From: Rutpela maculata
Taxonomy: Eukaryota > Arthropoda > Insecta > Coleoptera > Cerambycidae
Length of the DNA: 64,000 bases
Direction: 5' to 3'
NCBI GenBank assembly: GCA_936432065.2
Contig: OW386293.2
Span: 66,729,965-66,793,964, forward strand
A program made the translations under genes and the position numbers. How positions within the stretch are numbered: the stretch's first letter is position 1; each line of letters begins with the position of its first letter. The notes below the pieces were generated by a model. The model was not told where the DNA came from, did no database searches, and saw only the letters and a program-made list of their open reading frames with translations. Positions 11,794-22,123 of this stretch are shown one piece after another.

Positions 11794-13057
11794 ATGCACG
11801 AACATGAGGACAGCCCCATACCGATGGATCAGTCGGACGACAGAGATGGGCTTATCAGAAGCCTCATGGCTGAATACAACGCGCAAATAGCCGAAATAAG
11901 CCAAAGGATGGCTTAACTAAAGGCAGAGATGGCCAAACAACTTGACGTGCAGCGCACCCAGATTGAGGCTCAGCGTGTCCAACACGCTGAGCTACTAGCC
12001 ACCATCAAGGCAGGGAATGCCCCCCAGACCCAGCCCCAGCACCAGGCTCCACCGGCGCATCTAAAAGAGGCCCCAAAGCGTAAAGCTGCGGAAGACAGCG
12101 ACGAGGAGTTCACCCTCGTGACTAGGGGGAAAAAGACGCCGCCCGCCCCCAAGGTCCAAGCCAGTGCGCAGCCCACCAGCGAGGGGACCCCGCCTACGAG
12201 CAAAGAGGTCCTGTCCACCAGCCAGGAGGCCCCCGAGAGAGAAACCGCGGTTTCGGAGAAACCGCAGAAAACCGCAACCAAGATTCCCCCAAATGCGATT
12301 TATCAAAGTCAAGGTAATAAGAGAGGGGATCGCCATCGAGTCAGTAGCCGTGGAGGACTACAGAAAGATGACCAAGATGTTCGCGCAGGAAAAGCGCGAA
12401 TATGACACCTACGCCCTGCCAGAGGAACGGTTACTACGCGTAGTAATCAGAGGCATTCCCAGTGGAGTCAGCTGCGAGGAGGTGAAAGAGGACCAAGAAC
12501 AAGGTTACACCCCAGTAATCGTCCAAAGGATGACGTCTAGACGCACCAAAAAAGAAATACCACTGATGCTGGTCTAGGTGCCACTCAGCGAGGAGAAAAT
12601 CCTGGAAGTAACCCGCTGCTGTTCCCTGGTCGTGCGAACAGAGAGACAGAGAGCCGCCCTGGCCATCGCACAGTGCCACCGCTGCCAGCGTTTCGGTCAT
12701 GCACAAAGAAGATGCACCGCGCAGGCCAAATGCGTGAAGTGCGGTGAGCTACACCACTCTGGAGAGTGTAAAAAGTCGAGTGATGTACCGGCGAAGTGTG
12801 CCAATTGCCAAGGAGCACACCCAGCCAACTACAGGGGATGCCCGAAGTTCCCCAAGAAGACGGCAGCAACAAAACCCGCACCCGCCAAGACGACCCAGCA
12901 ACCTAACGGTGCTGCAGCTAAGAAGTCAACCACGACACCAGGCCTGAGCTACGCAAGTGGCCCAGGGAAAGGCAGGGCAGACCACCAGCCCAGCCCACAG
13001 GCAGCAAATGTGCTCAGCAATGAGCACATTTTTTGCACAAATGCCAAAATTTACTAA
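11794..13057 (+). pseudogene. Jockey-like ORF1 (gag-type nucleic-acid-binding protein), broken
   Basis: It starts at ATG 11794 (MHEHEDSPIPMDQS), where the leader ends. A TAA at about 11914 interrupts an N-terminal coiled-coil-like stretch that continues as AEMAKQLDVQRTQIEAQRVQ. A Pro/Lys-rich region follows to about 12290. The frame then shifts by +1, and FIKVKVIREGIAIESVAVED begins the pre-zinc-finger domain typical of Jockey gag. A TAG at 12575 precedes ILEVTRCCSLVVR. Three knuckles follow at about 12672-12835: CHRCQRFGHAQRRC, CVKCGELHHSGEC and CANCQGAHPANYRGC. The C terminus is Pro/Lys-rich. In an active element this protein packages the RNA into cytoplasmic particles. Confidence 0.87.
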
Positions 13058-13095
13058 CTAAATGGCTTTACAGATTAGACCAGATCGCCTCGGAA

Positions 13096-15723
13096 TGTGA
13101 ATGTGAATGTGAATGGACTACGAAAACACAAACTCAAAGTGGAGGAGCTTCTCGCCAGGTAACATAGACGTGCTGGCACTGCAGGAAACGAAGCTGCGAC
13201 AGGGCCAGGCTATCCACTTCCCAGGCTACCACACATACAGGAAGGACTGGCAGGGCAAAAGAGCAATGAGAGGAGTAGCCCTGCTAGTTAAGGCGAGCAT
13301 CGCACACCATCCGATGCTCCGATTTTCCCGCACATGGAGAAATTGGAGGCCACATACGTAGTAGTGTCCACGGCACGAAATGGCGACATCAGAGTGGTCT
13401 CCTGCTACCAGCCACCTCAAGTCATGCTGCAAGACGAAGACCTGGAGGCCGTCCTACCCCAAAGGACCCAGACAGTGGCCATCGGAGACTTCAACGCCAA
13501 ATCCCCGGAATGGCACAGTAGGACAACAAACACTCGAGGACGAGAGCTACTGCGGTTCCTGGGACAGCACGATGGCAACCTGTTGGTCCTTAGGCCGGAC
13601 GAACCGACCCATGATAATGGTAGACATAGACCGGATGTACTGGACATCGCGATGCTGGAGGAGATGACCCTCGAAGCAGAAATCGGCACCATGACGGAGC
13701 ACAACCCGATTCTCCTAGAGCTAGGCGAAAAGGACGGTGAGAACACGACAACCTTCATCAAAAGGCGGAATCGTTCCGTGCAATCTTGCAGAGGGACATT
13801 GCACAAATTCCCGGGCTCGAAACCGAGAAAGACGTGGAGAGGGCCCTCACCTCCCTGGAGGACCAGATCCAGTCGGCACTGAGGGACAGCACCACCGAAA
13901 CCGAGACACGAAGAGCACCAGCGCCGATGGCAAACCTTCCAGAGGATATCAGGCAGCTGATAAAGGATAGACGGAGCGCAAAGAGACGGGCCCAGAGAAC
14001 CAGACTCCCAGAAGATCGAAGACCTTACAACACCCTGTGCAGGAGAGTTAAGGCTGCCCTCCAGGAACACCGTCAAGAGGGATGGCAGCGCCACCTGGAG
14101 TCACTGGACACACAGGACAGAAGTATCTGGACCACCCAACGGGCCCTGCGCAACCGGAATACACCCATGCCCCCGATCCACGGAGAGAGTGGAATTGTCT
14201 ACACTCGCCAGGAAAAAGCCGAGGCATTCGCCGACAGCTTGGAACTGCAGTGTAGGGAAAACCAGCTCGATGATGAGGACGAGGACTGGGTGGAGGATGT
14301 GGAGCGCAGAGTACGTTGGATGAACCGCCTACCAGATGACGAACGCATCCTCCGACCACCCCCGAGGAGGTCAAGGAAATCCTAAGGAGCCTAAAACCCA
14401 GGAAGGCTCCAGGATGTGATGGCAGAGGGAACATCGGCCTCAAGAAGCTACCCAGGAAAGGAGTAGCGGCGCTGGTCAACATCATCAACGCAATGTCGAG
14501 ACTGAGACATTTCCCCTTCAGATGGAAGAAGGCCGACGTCATAGTCATCCCAAAGTCAGGTAAGAACCTAATCTTTCCCTCTTTTTACAGGCCAAGTAGT
14601 TTACTCCCGGCCATGAGCAAGGTAGCCGAACGAGTCATACTCAAGAAGATAGCCAAGAAGACAGAAGAACTGGACATCCTACCGGACGAGCAGTTTGCGT
14701 ACAGAACAGGACACTCCACCGAACTCCAAGTGCTCCGCCTCACGGGGGAGGTCACGAAGGGGTTCAACCAAAGACAGGTCACGGCAGCGCTGTTCTTGAA
14801 CGTCGATACAGCCTTCGACAGGGTCTGGCATGATGGTCTCCTAGCCAAAATGATGAGTATGCACTCGTCAAGCTGGTGAGATCATACCTACACAGAAAAA
14901 AGATGAGGGTGAAGATAGTGGACAAGGTGTCCACGTAGAGAAAAATGGAGGCAGGAGTCCCCCAAGGCTCAGTGCTTTCCCCGCACTTGTTCTCCATCTA
15001 CACCTCAGATCTACCCCGGATAGAGCGGACTTCCCTGGCCCTCTACGCTGACGACACAGCCCTGCTGCCAGATCCTGGAACGCGAGGATCGCCACCAGAA
15101 ACTTCCAGGAGGCAGCCTCCCTCCTAGAGGACTGGTGCAACAGATTGAAGGTAGCTGTCAACGCCGAGAAAAACAAAGCAAATCTCTTCAAGAAGGTAAG
15201 AAAACAAAACCCCACAGGTCACGTTTCCATGTTTGGCGAGGACATCCAATGGCACGATACCGCCAACTACCTTGGCGTGATCATAGACAAGGGCCTAACA
15301 TGGAGACTGAATACAGAATCCATCGTCAAGAAGGCCAGGAGAACGAGAGCTATAATCTACCAAATGACGGGCAGACAGAGCAGGCTCAACCTGAGGAATA
15401 AGCTCACGCTTATCAGGTCACTCATCCAGCCCCAACTGACGTACGTCTTCGTAACCTGGGGCTACCAAGCGAAGAGCTACCTCCAGCAGATCCAGCGAGT
15501 GGAGGACGTCGCCCTCAGGACGGCGGTCAATGCACCCTGGTTCGTACGCAACGAAGACATCTCAGGGACCTGGAGTACACCCCAGTCACTGAAATCATCA
15601 AGGAGAGTCTACACCCTTGCCGAGGAGCATGGGAACCCGCTGGTCAGGGAGGCTACTGTCTACGACCCAGCAGACGCTCCGAGGCACAAGCGGCCGAAGA
15701 TGCAAATCCTGGATAACGGGTGA
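13096..15723 (+). pseudogene. Jockey-like ORF2 (endonuclease plus reverse transcriptase), multiply frameshifted
   Basis: The endonuclease begins NVNGLRKHKLKVEELLAR, then after a frameshift IDVLALQETKLRQGQ (13165-13205, with the catalytic Glu in QETKL). It continues with GVALLVKASI, GDFNAKSPEW (13485-13515), RPDVLDIAM and TEHNPI in place of the usual SDHxP. A connector follows (13786-14385). The RT has APGCDG (14408-14425), VIVIPKSGKN, motif A FLNVDTAFDRVWHDGL (14795-14845), motif B GVPQGSVLSPHLF (14955-14993) and motif C YADDTALL (15046-15069). The thumb has YLGVIIDKGLTW (15270-15305), and the C-terminal APWFVRN block ends in a stop at 15723. At least five frame changes occur, so it is inactive. 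Confidence 0.9.
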
Positions 15724-16310
15724 GTATGAGAACCATACCACAGTCCGATGAAGCCACCCCACGGAACAGGATGACGATCACCCAACCACCCACCCAAGAC
15801 CCTGCGGTTACTGGACAAACAACCGCCTAGTACCTGTAGGCACCCTTACTCCGGGCAGACCAAAAATGCTACCAAAGCAGTTAGGTCTGCCCTTCATCGA
15901 GCTACACAGCTCATCCTTACCCTACTGACGATCCGGATGATAGGATGTCAATTGGCATTTTGTGTACCGGTAGTCAACCCCTGCCAAAAACTCAAAAACA
16001 CCCAACAGACCGATGACTACCCCCGGGGGGGGGGGGACAAGCTGGCGCGAAGAGAAGAAAACGAAGACCGAAGAACGTCAGAAGAGGCCTTAGCCAGCAA
16101 GGTCCAATGAGCCAGGACCCAGGGAGGTGGGCCGAAATAGTCTGCACCGCTCACATTTGTGAGTGGGGCCGACTTAAAGTAAGTTCGCCCGCTCTGCACG
16201 AGGCTGGTCCCCGGTCTACAGCGATGTATTGGAGTAAAGGGAAATAGTCCTGCCCGGCCCCAGTCATCCGAGACCGACATCTTTAGCCAAGAATATTGGC
16301 GATAGAAAGC
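15724..16310 (+). other. 3' region downstream of the Jockey ORF2
   Basis: GC-rich non-coding sequence with a 13-nt G run at 16025-16037 and an internal GGCAGACC/GGTCTGCCC pair (15857-15890) that can form a hairpin. It is probably the element's 3' UTR. It runs straight into the U1-like sequence with no A-rich tail. Confidence 0.6.
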
Positions 16311-16442
16311 ATACTTACCTGGTTTAGGGATTACCGTAATCAATAAGGCGGTTCCTCCATTGTGAGGTCCCTCCATTGCACTACGGTTGGGATGACCCCC
16401 GTGATTATTCCTAATCCGAATAACTCAGGCGCCGGCGTCCCG
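16311..16442 (+). pseudogene. U1 small nuclear RNA pseudogene
   Basis: The first 12 bases, ATACTTACCTGG, are the exact U1 5' end that pairs with 5' splice sites. The order of insect U1 then follows: stem-loop I with the U1-70K loop altered (AATCAATAAG for GATCACGAAG), AAGGCGGTTCCTCC, loop II with an almost intact U1A site (CATTGCACTACGG), and the third stem GATTATTCCTAAT…ATAACTC. The Sm-binding AATTTTTGG and half of stem-loop IV are missing. Sequence jumps to CGCCGGCGTCCCGG, which resembles the distal strand of stem IV. Without an Sm site it cannot form a U1 snRNP. It could be a retrotransposed U1 copy or a template-switch chimera with the LINE immediately upstream. Confidence 0.85.
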
Positions 16443-16689
16443 GTGCTTATTTTATACAATCAAAACAGTATTTCTTTGTGAGTGTGCGACTTCACATTTC
16501 TCAGAGCTGCCTGATGGCGACTGATTACTCGCAATATACGTTATATCTTATACAGTGCGTGTAATTACCGATTAGGCATGTACATTCACGTAGCGCGAGA
16601 GATATGACAACACAGCAGCAGCAAATTCGCCCATCGGCGAAGCATTCCAGCTCTCAGTTATTTCATTTCAGCCAACTGGCACACGCGAT
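16443..16689. other. Spacer between U1 pseudogene and tandem repeat
   Basis: Contains no snRNA-like continuation and no coding motif that I recognise. Confidence 0.4.
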
Positions 16690-17040
16690 GTTGTAATTCT
16701 TACTCCCTATACCTAGCCCACCACTACACACACTGTATGTACATGTCAAGTATGTGCTTATGCTGTATATACCTCCAAATGTAAATCCGGGGTACACTTA
16801 TATCTGGATTTTTTAAGCATGTACATGCGCGTTTATGCGTATAATAGTTTAAAACATGCATATATATTTTGGACATACATAATTCATATGTAATGTACCC
16901 AAATATATTTTATTCATAGGTATCTACTAAGTACGTATATAGGATCCGCAGAGGTGATAGAAATGATATATGTTTTGCAGACAATTTGAACCTTATTTGC
17001 ATATACTAAGTACATCCCATATACTTAGAGAAAATGTGAT
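16690..17040. repeat. Degenerate TACATATA tandem repeat, right part
   Basis: The same vocabulary as 10950-11340 (GCATATATATTTTGGACATA, ATCTACTAAGTAC, TATGTACATG). It probably continues the array interrupted by the LINE/U1 unit. Confidence 0.5.
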
Positions 17041-17720
17041 ATTTGTTAAAAATCTCCTTTTGCTGGTTGGGCTGGCTCTTAAATTTTAAATTCATTTATC
17101 ATTTAAAATTTTGGCAAAAGTATTTTTATTTTTGAAAAAAGGACATTTTTTTTAACAGTCGTAGAAAAATTACCATTATACTTTTCCCGAACTGTTAATA
17201 AAGTTTTTAACGAAAAAAATCCGGAATGTGTAGGGATCAAACCGCCGATGTCTTCATTCGTAAGACAACGTGTAGTGCCGGTGCCGTGGTGAATGTAGGG
17301 CTGGGCGGGGCAGATTTGGTTCGGCTTGGCGACGATAACAAAAAGGACAATTAAAGTTCCTACCCACATAGCGTGGGTTTAAAACTAATAATATATTTAA
17401 AAAATACTGCCCACATGAGCCTAAAACTAATATATGTAAAACTGGTAACTGGTTGTAGCACGGAATAAAGTTGGGTTGTTGACTCGGGTGAAAAGCTAAA
17501 CGAAGAAACCCGTACGAGAACTGCCGACATGGTGGTCTCCCTGACACCAGGAAAATGTGATGGAAAAAATGCATGAACTTTTTAAAGGTTTATCGGCCCT
17601 GGCAGGAACGGGTACAGACTCCTGGACATGGAGACTACCTTCCGTACAGTTTCGGTAATGTGCCTATTGAACGTCAGTCTTTTGTCCAAGTTAACCATAA
17701 GACAACGCTTTAACTCACTG
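17041..17720. other. Spacer, no gene recognised
   Basis: Minus-strand frames are open but carry no known motif. A GTCTT/AAGAC hairpin next to a B-box-like GGTTTGATCCC (17233-17275) was examined as a tRNA and rejected. Confidence 0.45.
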
Positions 17721-17890
17721 AGGGCCGGTTTTTCAATGCGAGGTTAAGCACTTTATCATACAGATAAACGATCTAGAAGTTTAGATTGTGCTTCTATTAA
17801 ACATTTTAATATTGCAACTTCACATTCTAAACTTCCAGTTAGTTTATCTGTATGATAAAGTGCTTAACCTCACATTAAAAAACTAGCCCT
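17721..17890. mobile_element. Palindromic MITE, 170 bp
   Basis: The termini are inverted over about 50 bp (AGGGCCGGTTTTTCAATG against AGGGCTAGTTTTTTAATG, then GAGGTTAAGCACTTTATCAT identical on both arms). Flanking AACTCACTG and AAGCCACTG agree at 7 of 9 positions, suggesting a worn 9-bp target duplication as in Mutator-like elements. No coding capacity. Confidence 0.85.
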
Positions 17891-18169
17891 AAGCCACTGA
17901 ACAGTTATGTTATAGTTCACTTAAAAATTGTAAGTATAGTTGGAAGGAACGAATGATTTCTTGAAAGTTATCTGCTGAATACCCAAAACAATATTTTATA
18001 ATAGTTGGAAATTGTAAAAAAAATAATTACAATATATGTATATTATGTAAAGGTACTTGCGGCTAGATTTTGCTGGACAACCCGGTTGTAATGTATTATG
18101 TTATCATTAATCTTTCATTTAAATCGAATTTTATTAAAAAACGCGATACCTGTACAAAGAAGCTGCTGG
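17891..18169. other. Spacer
   Basis: Part of it (17955-18015, CTTGAAAGTTATCTGCTGAATACCC, broken here by its central TATC) resembles the right flank of the MITE at 32082-32130. Otherwise no feature. Confidence 0.4.
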
Positions 18170-18460
18170 ATTTTAGACTATTAGTGGTTTATGATCAACG
18201 TATTTTATATAAAAAAATAATACGTTCGGTAAATGTATGAAGTTTATGGTAATTATTAATTTCAAGTGTGTCGTACGTATAAATTGAGAGATTATTTAAA
18301 ACATCTTTTAAATCAATATTTTCAACCTGTACTGAAAATTTAGTAGATCCTAAATATAAAAAAAATATAAAACCATAAAATGGTAGACTATATGAACTTA
18401 TTATTATTATTTTAAAATCGTTATTGAACTACTGGAACATGTATTTCAAGGTGCAGGAAA
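18170..18460 (+). repeat. Dispersed repeat B, copy 1 (continuous)
   Basis: Matches 26255-26390 (TTAGTGG-TTATGA-CAACGTATTTTAT region) and then 27235-27400 (GAAAATTTARTAGATCMTAAA through CACTAGAACATATATTTCA). It is continuous here but divided by about 850 bp at the other site. Confidence 0.7.
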
Positions 18461-18838
18461 CTGCCTTACAGTTTCTCGAAAATGAAAGTTTTTCTCACTC
18501 TCTAATTAGCGCCATTTACCGCCACTGAAAAAAGAAATTGCGCCCAAAGTACAAAAAAGTTACTTACTAAATGTAAACTGAGCTTAAAGCTGGTTCATAT
18601 TTTTTATAAGTGAAAGTTTTTTCATTTATTAAATAGCGCCTAATTAGTGTCATTTATTTGGCTTCGCCGAAAAAAAATTTCACGCCCCAAGCGGAAAAAG
18701 ATATTAAATAAATGTTAGTTGAGCGTGAAGTTGGCCCACACTTGTTTAAAAACTAAAGTCTTTTTATTCGTTAATTAAATGCCTAATTAACACCATTCAG
18801 CGCTGTCGAAAAAAAAATTGTGTCTAAAAGTAACTAGC
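18461..18838 (+). repeat. Three-unit tandem repeat, unit about 130 bp
   Basis: Three imperfect units start near 18484, 18611 and 18756. Each contains GAAAGTTTTTTC, TTAATTAGCGCC, CGCCGAAAAAAAAATTG and TGAGCTTAAAGCTGG-like elements. No coding motif was found. Confidence 0.7.
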
Positions 18839-19193
18839 CTGTATATTTTTTTAACTCAAAGTATATCAGGTCTTCTTTCTGGAAATAGTGACAACTACAT
18901 TCCTAATATTATTTTTCTGTGTAGTTTTTTATTTATCTACTTTTTAGAGTGACCACTCTGTAAATTTTTCACTAAAAATATGTCATATTTCATCCTCGGT
19001 AATGGGCTCATTTAGCACTTTTTTTAAATTCATATTTCGAAAGTACACCTTGTGGTTAGTAAATGGGCAAAATATTAGATTTCTCTCCTGGCGGTCGACC
19101 GCTCGCTGTTCCCATATAGTTTCAAACGGCACGCACGACGGACGTGCTCATTTCGTTCAGATCTTTTAAGTGTTCTGTATTTTGTTATTAACA

Positions 19194-19368
19194 TGGATAA
19201 AATATTGTATATTTCCAGATTGTAAAAGTGCATCTGTCTACTTTCAATAAAATATTTATTTCATTACCAAGTGATGAAAGTATTAGGAATTTATGAGCAA
19301 GCTATTCATAGGAAGAAATTTGTTAATAATGAAGGGACGAAATATTGTTATGAGGAAAAAGTCTAGTG
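19194..19368 (+). pseudogene. THAP zinc-finger domain remnant
   Basis: Across three frames the plus strand reads KYCIFPDCKSASV, KIFISLPSDESIRNL followed by a stop where the family has Trp, then EQAIHRKKFVNNEGTKYCYEE. This follows the C2CH THAP pattern: Cys-x4-Cys here, hydrophobic FxxLPxD, W, and Cys before a final His, which is lost. The AVPTIF box is absent. A GC-richer leader (19090-19180) lies upstream. THAP domains occur in P-type transposases and in host THAP proteins; the loss of frame and missing downstream exons favour an element remnant. Confidence 0.65.
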
Positions 19369-20032
19369 TAATAGGTTATTATTGAAAATTGTACGATAAT
19401 AAAATTTGCAGTTTGAAGAGGATATGGAAAATTATATGTGTTACCTTTTATTTGCACATAATCAACAGCGTTGTCGCCTTCATTTTGTCTGACTGACCTA
19501 AAAATTAAATACACTTGGTAGACTTTACTAAAGTAGATATCTATCTAGTCAACCGGCCTATGTAACTAGCACCCTCTCATTTCAGCACTAATGTAATCTT
19601 TTTTGTTATTAAAATACTCCATAACCATAAAAATGTCTATACACAGCAAAATGTTGGAATCAACTTTAACGTGTATATTTTCTAGAGAACACGCATATTT
19701 TTATGTATACAAAATAACAGAATGAAATAAGTTAAATAACGAAAAATAACACCACACCCGCACAGTGTACAACAAAATCTCTTAAACCGTCCTACCAGTC
19801 AACGCTTAAACTGAATATAACCGCATAACTTATAGAACTAGTGGAATGGTGTGGCATCAGCCGCGCCGTCGGCCGTTTTAAATATGTTACGAATTCGAAA
19901 TCAAATATTAGGGTTAATATTAACGCTAGCGGCCTAATTTTTTCACTATGTACTTAAAGAGTTAAATACTTACGGAAAATGCAAAAATAAATTATAAAGT
20001 AAATATCACTACATGAGCCCATGTCAACTACA
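19369..20032. other. AT-rich spacer
   Basis: No supported features; possible decayed downstream part of the THAP-containing element. Confidence 0.4.
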
Positions 20033-20340
20033 CAAAACATTATTTCCACCATAATTATTTTTTATGGTGACTATTTTATATATTTTTCATATTTTTTTTC
20101 CCTGACAGTTGTGTTCACTACATGCGAAATATTATCATCTATCACATTTTCCCATGGCCATCACCTTGTATAATTTTTTTTATTTTTCCTTGACATTTGT
20201 GTTAACTGCATGCATCACATATCTTTAATTATTTTTTTTTGGATGACCACCTTGTATGTTTTTTAAATATTTTTCCTCTTTGCCAGTTCTGCTAGCTATA
20301 TGGGAAATATTATCGTCCTCCATCATTTCTTTTTTTTTCA
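20033..20340 (+). repeat. 88-bp satellite, block 1 (about 3.5 units)
   Basis: Units start near 20033, 20114, 20201 and 20290. Each has TTAACTACATGCGAAATATT-like, CACATTTT, GGTGACCACCTTGTATATTT-like and TTTTTCCTCTTTGACAGTTG-like parts. The array resumes at 21850 and again at 24125. Confidence 0.75.
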
Positions 20341-20489
20341 ATGATTTTCTTATATTCGGAAATCTGTGTTTGTATGTATGTATGTATAGGTCAAATTTAG
20401 TGATTGAAATTTGACCCACTTCCCGTCATCCAATCGAGCTGAAATTTTGTACACAGCTTTGGTTGTGAGGACAATACAATGTAGTATAT

Positions 20490-21665
20490 CTAATATCGTT
20501 CTAAATCCAATATGGCGGATGCCCCTAGATGGCGGATTACCTTTTTCACAACCTCCTTGATAAGGATATCAAATGAAAAGACTTTTTTTTTTTAACTGTT
20601 TAACGTCGGCCTATTTCCGCTACCAGGGCCTATCACTGACGCCAGGAGACGAGCTACCTCCAACCTGGAAATTTTGCCGAACCTCTTCCCTTAAGAAGAG
20701 TAGGGATCTTTTACTTGCCTAACATTTAATAGACAAGGGACCGCCTGCTTTACATCCTCTCCGAAGGATGGTATATCCACTACGTAATCCTCGTCTGAAA
20801 TTACGTAACTTCCGAGTATACACTGATATACAAGCCTCTAGAAGGTGGGACGAGAACGCTGTATTTCCCAAGATGGGAGCCCATCCAAGTACTAACCGCG
20901 CTCGACGTTGCTTCAACGGAATATCGACTGATATTCACATTAAAGCTCGCCCCATGAAAAGACTTGATGAGTAGAATACGATAGCACAGGCCTGCGACCA
21001 AACAGCTTATTTGAAACTAATAGATGATCTTTATAGATTTTTGGGTGCTGAATCCGGGAAAAATAATGAAAAAATTCCATTACCCTCAGTTTTTTGCAAA
21101 TTTCATTTTTTCTGGGTGTCGGTATGAATTGAGGTCATGGAGAAGAGATATCAGGGTAAATGGAACGTCAGTATGATGGGAGACAACTGCTGGTCACGTC
21201 ATCGAGAGAATCCAGGTGTTACTCACAAGGGGAAAAGTAACAATCGGAGCTTTTCCATGAAGAGGGAAAGGAAGTACAGGGCCATCAATGATGATTAAAT
21301 TAATTGAAAATACATTAACAGTGTCTTTCGTTGTAAATAAACTTAATTTGGGATAATAAAACCTTTTTTAAATTTTTTAAAACATCTCTACATTCCAAAA
21401 TAGTCATACCTATTAGGTTCAAAATATTGGGTCGAATTGCGGAAAAACGGTGGTGATGGAGAAAAACTGATGTCATTTTTGGATTCAAAACTATTAGATC
21501 ACCCTAAATAATAAAAAAGTTTTCATAAAATTTTTTTTTGCAGGCCTGTGTAATCTACGTGACGTTATTTTAAAAACAAGATAGCGGCTTACCTTTTTTT
21601 CCTTCATAACCCCCTTGACATGGGCATCAAATGAAAGGGTTTGACGAGTAGAATACGATAAGCTG
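20490..21665 (+). repeat. Direct repeat pair (20500-20585 plus 20966-21000, and 21545-21665)
   Basis: The segment with GATATCAAATGAAAAGACTTG and AGTAGAATACGATAGC (before and after the SINE) recurs as GGGCATCAAATGAAAGGGTTTG and AGTAGAATACGATAAGC at 21625-21665. The second copy shows the ancestral, SINE-free arrangement. The 500 bp between the copies has no feature I recognise. Confidence 0.7.
20585..20953 (-). mobile_element. 5S-rRNA-headed SINE (SINE3-like)
   Basis: A perfect 12-bp direct repeat, ATGAAAAGACTT, flanks the element (20573-20584 and 20954-20965). Its minus-strand 3' end has an A tail (plus-strand T run, 20583-20593). The head (20851-20935, minus strand) matches the 3' two-thirds of 5S rRNA: AAGCAACGTCGAGCGCGG, TTAGTACTTGGATGGG and CTTGGGAAATACAGCGT. 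The 5S internal promoter would give polymerase III transcription. The body ends GGCCCTGGTAGCGGAAATAG then CCGACGTTAAAC. It encodes no protein and would need a LINE partner. Confidence 0.88.
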
Positions 21666-21849
21666 CTGAAGACTAAAAAGTTAAAAATAGATATATTAAA
21701 AAAAAAACTTTTTAATGGAAACGTAAATCAAAATGATTAGACGAAGTAATATTTTATGAGCGCCCAATGGTTTTCTATTTACAAAGTTGAAATTATTTTC
21801 TACTTTTTAGTGCAATTTGTTTTTAAAAGAAAACCATTGTTTTTAAACG

Positions 21850-22085
21850 TTTTTTTTTTCAATTTATTTATTTTTTTCACCTTGTATATTCTTCAATTTC
21901 TCTTCGTTGATAGTTGCGTTAACTGCATGCGATTGTCGCCTTCTGTCATATTTTTATTTTATTTATTTATTTATTTTTTTTTTTTGGTGACTACCTTGTA
22001 GGTATAGTTTATTAATATTTTTCTTCCGTAGTTGTGGTAACTACTACAAGCAGCTTTCTTTCATACCTAATTTATGGTGATGGTT
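21850..22085 (+). repeat. 88-bp satellite, block 2
   Basis: Continues block 1 after the intervening segment: CACCTTGTATATTCTTCAAT, TTAACTGCATGCGATTGTCG, then another unit starting near 22036. Confidence 0.7.
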
Positions 22086-22123
22086 CTTAGAAAATGAATA
22101 CTTTTTTATTCACTGTTTCATTT

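Larger units (their letters stand above)
11341..16310 (+). mobile_element. Jockey-clade LINE, nearly full length, inactivated
   Basis: The order is a 5' untranslated region (about 11341-11793), gag-like ORF1 with three zinc knuckles (11794-13057), ORF2 with an apurinic-type endonuclease and reverse transcriptase (13096-15723), and a GC-rich 3' region (15724-16310). The composition is far more GC-rich than the surroundings. Every coding block is present, but separate frameshifts and nonsense codons break both ORFs. No poly(A) or simple tail is visible at the 3' side, where a U1 pseudogene begins instead. Boundaries are approximate because no target duplication was found. Confidence 0.88.

Noticed and set aside
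11970..14548. Long minus-strand open frames opposite the Jockey element
   Set aside because: Antisense shadows of GC-rich ORF1 and ORF2; plus-strand motifs are decisive.
14558..14592. Intron-like GTAAGA…TTTTTACAG inside the Jockey RT
   Set aside because: The reading frame passes straight through it and encodes conserved RT sequence (PKSGKN … FYRPSS), so it is coding.
17233..17300. tRNA-like minus-strand sequence with B-box-like GGTTTGATCCC and a 5-bp stem with a 7-nt loop
   Set aside because: The loop lacks U33, no acceptor stem or A box closes the cloverleaf, and no A-tailed body suggests a SINE.
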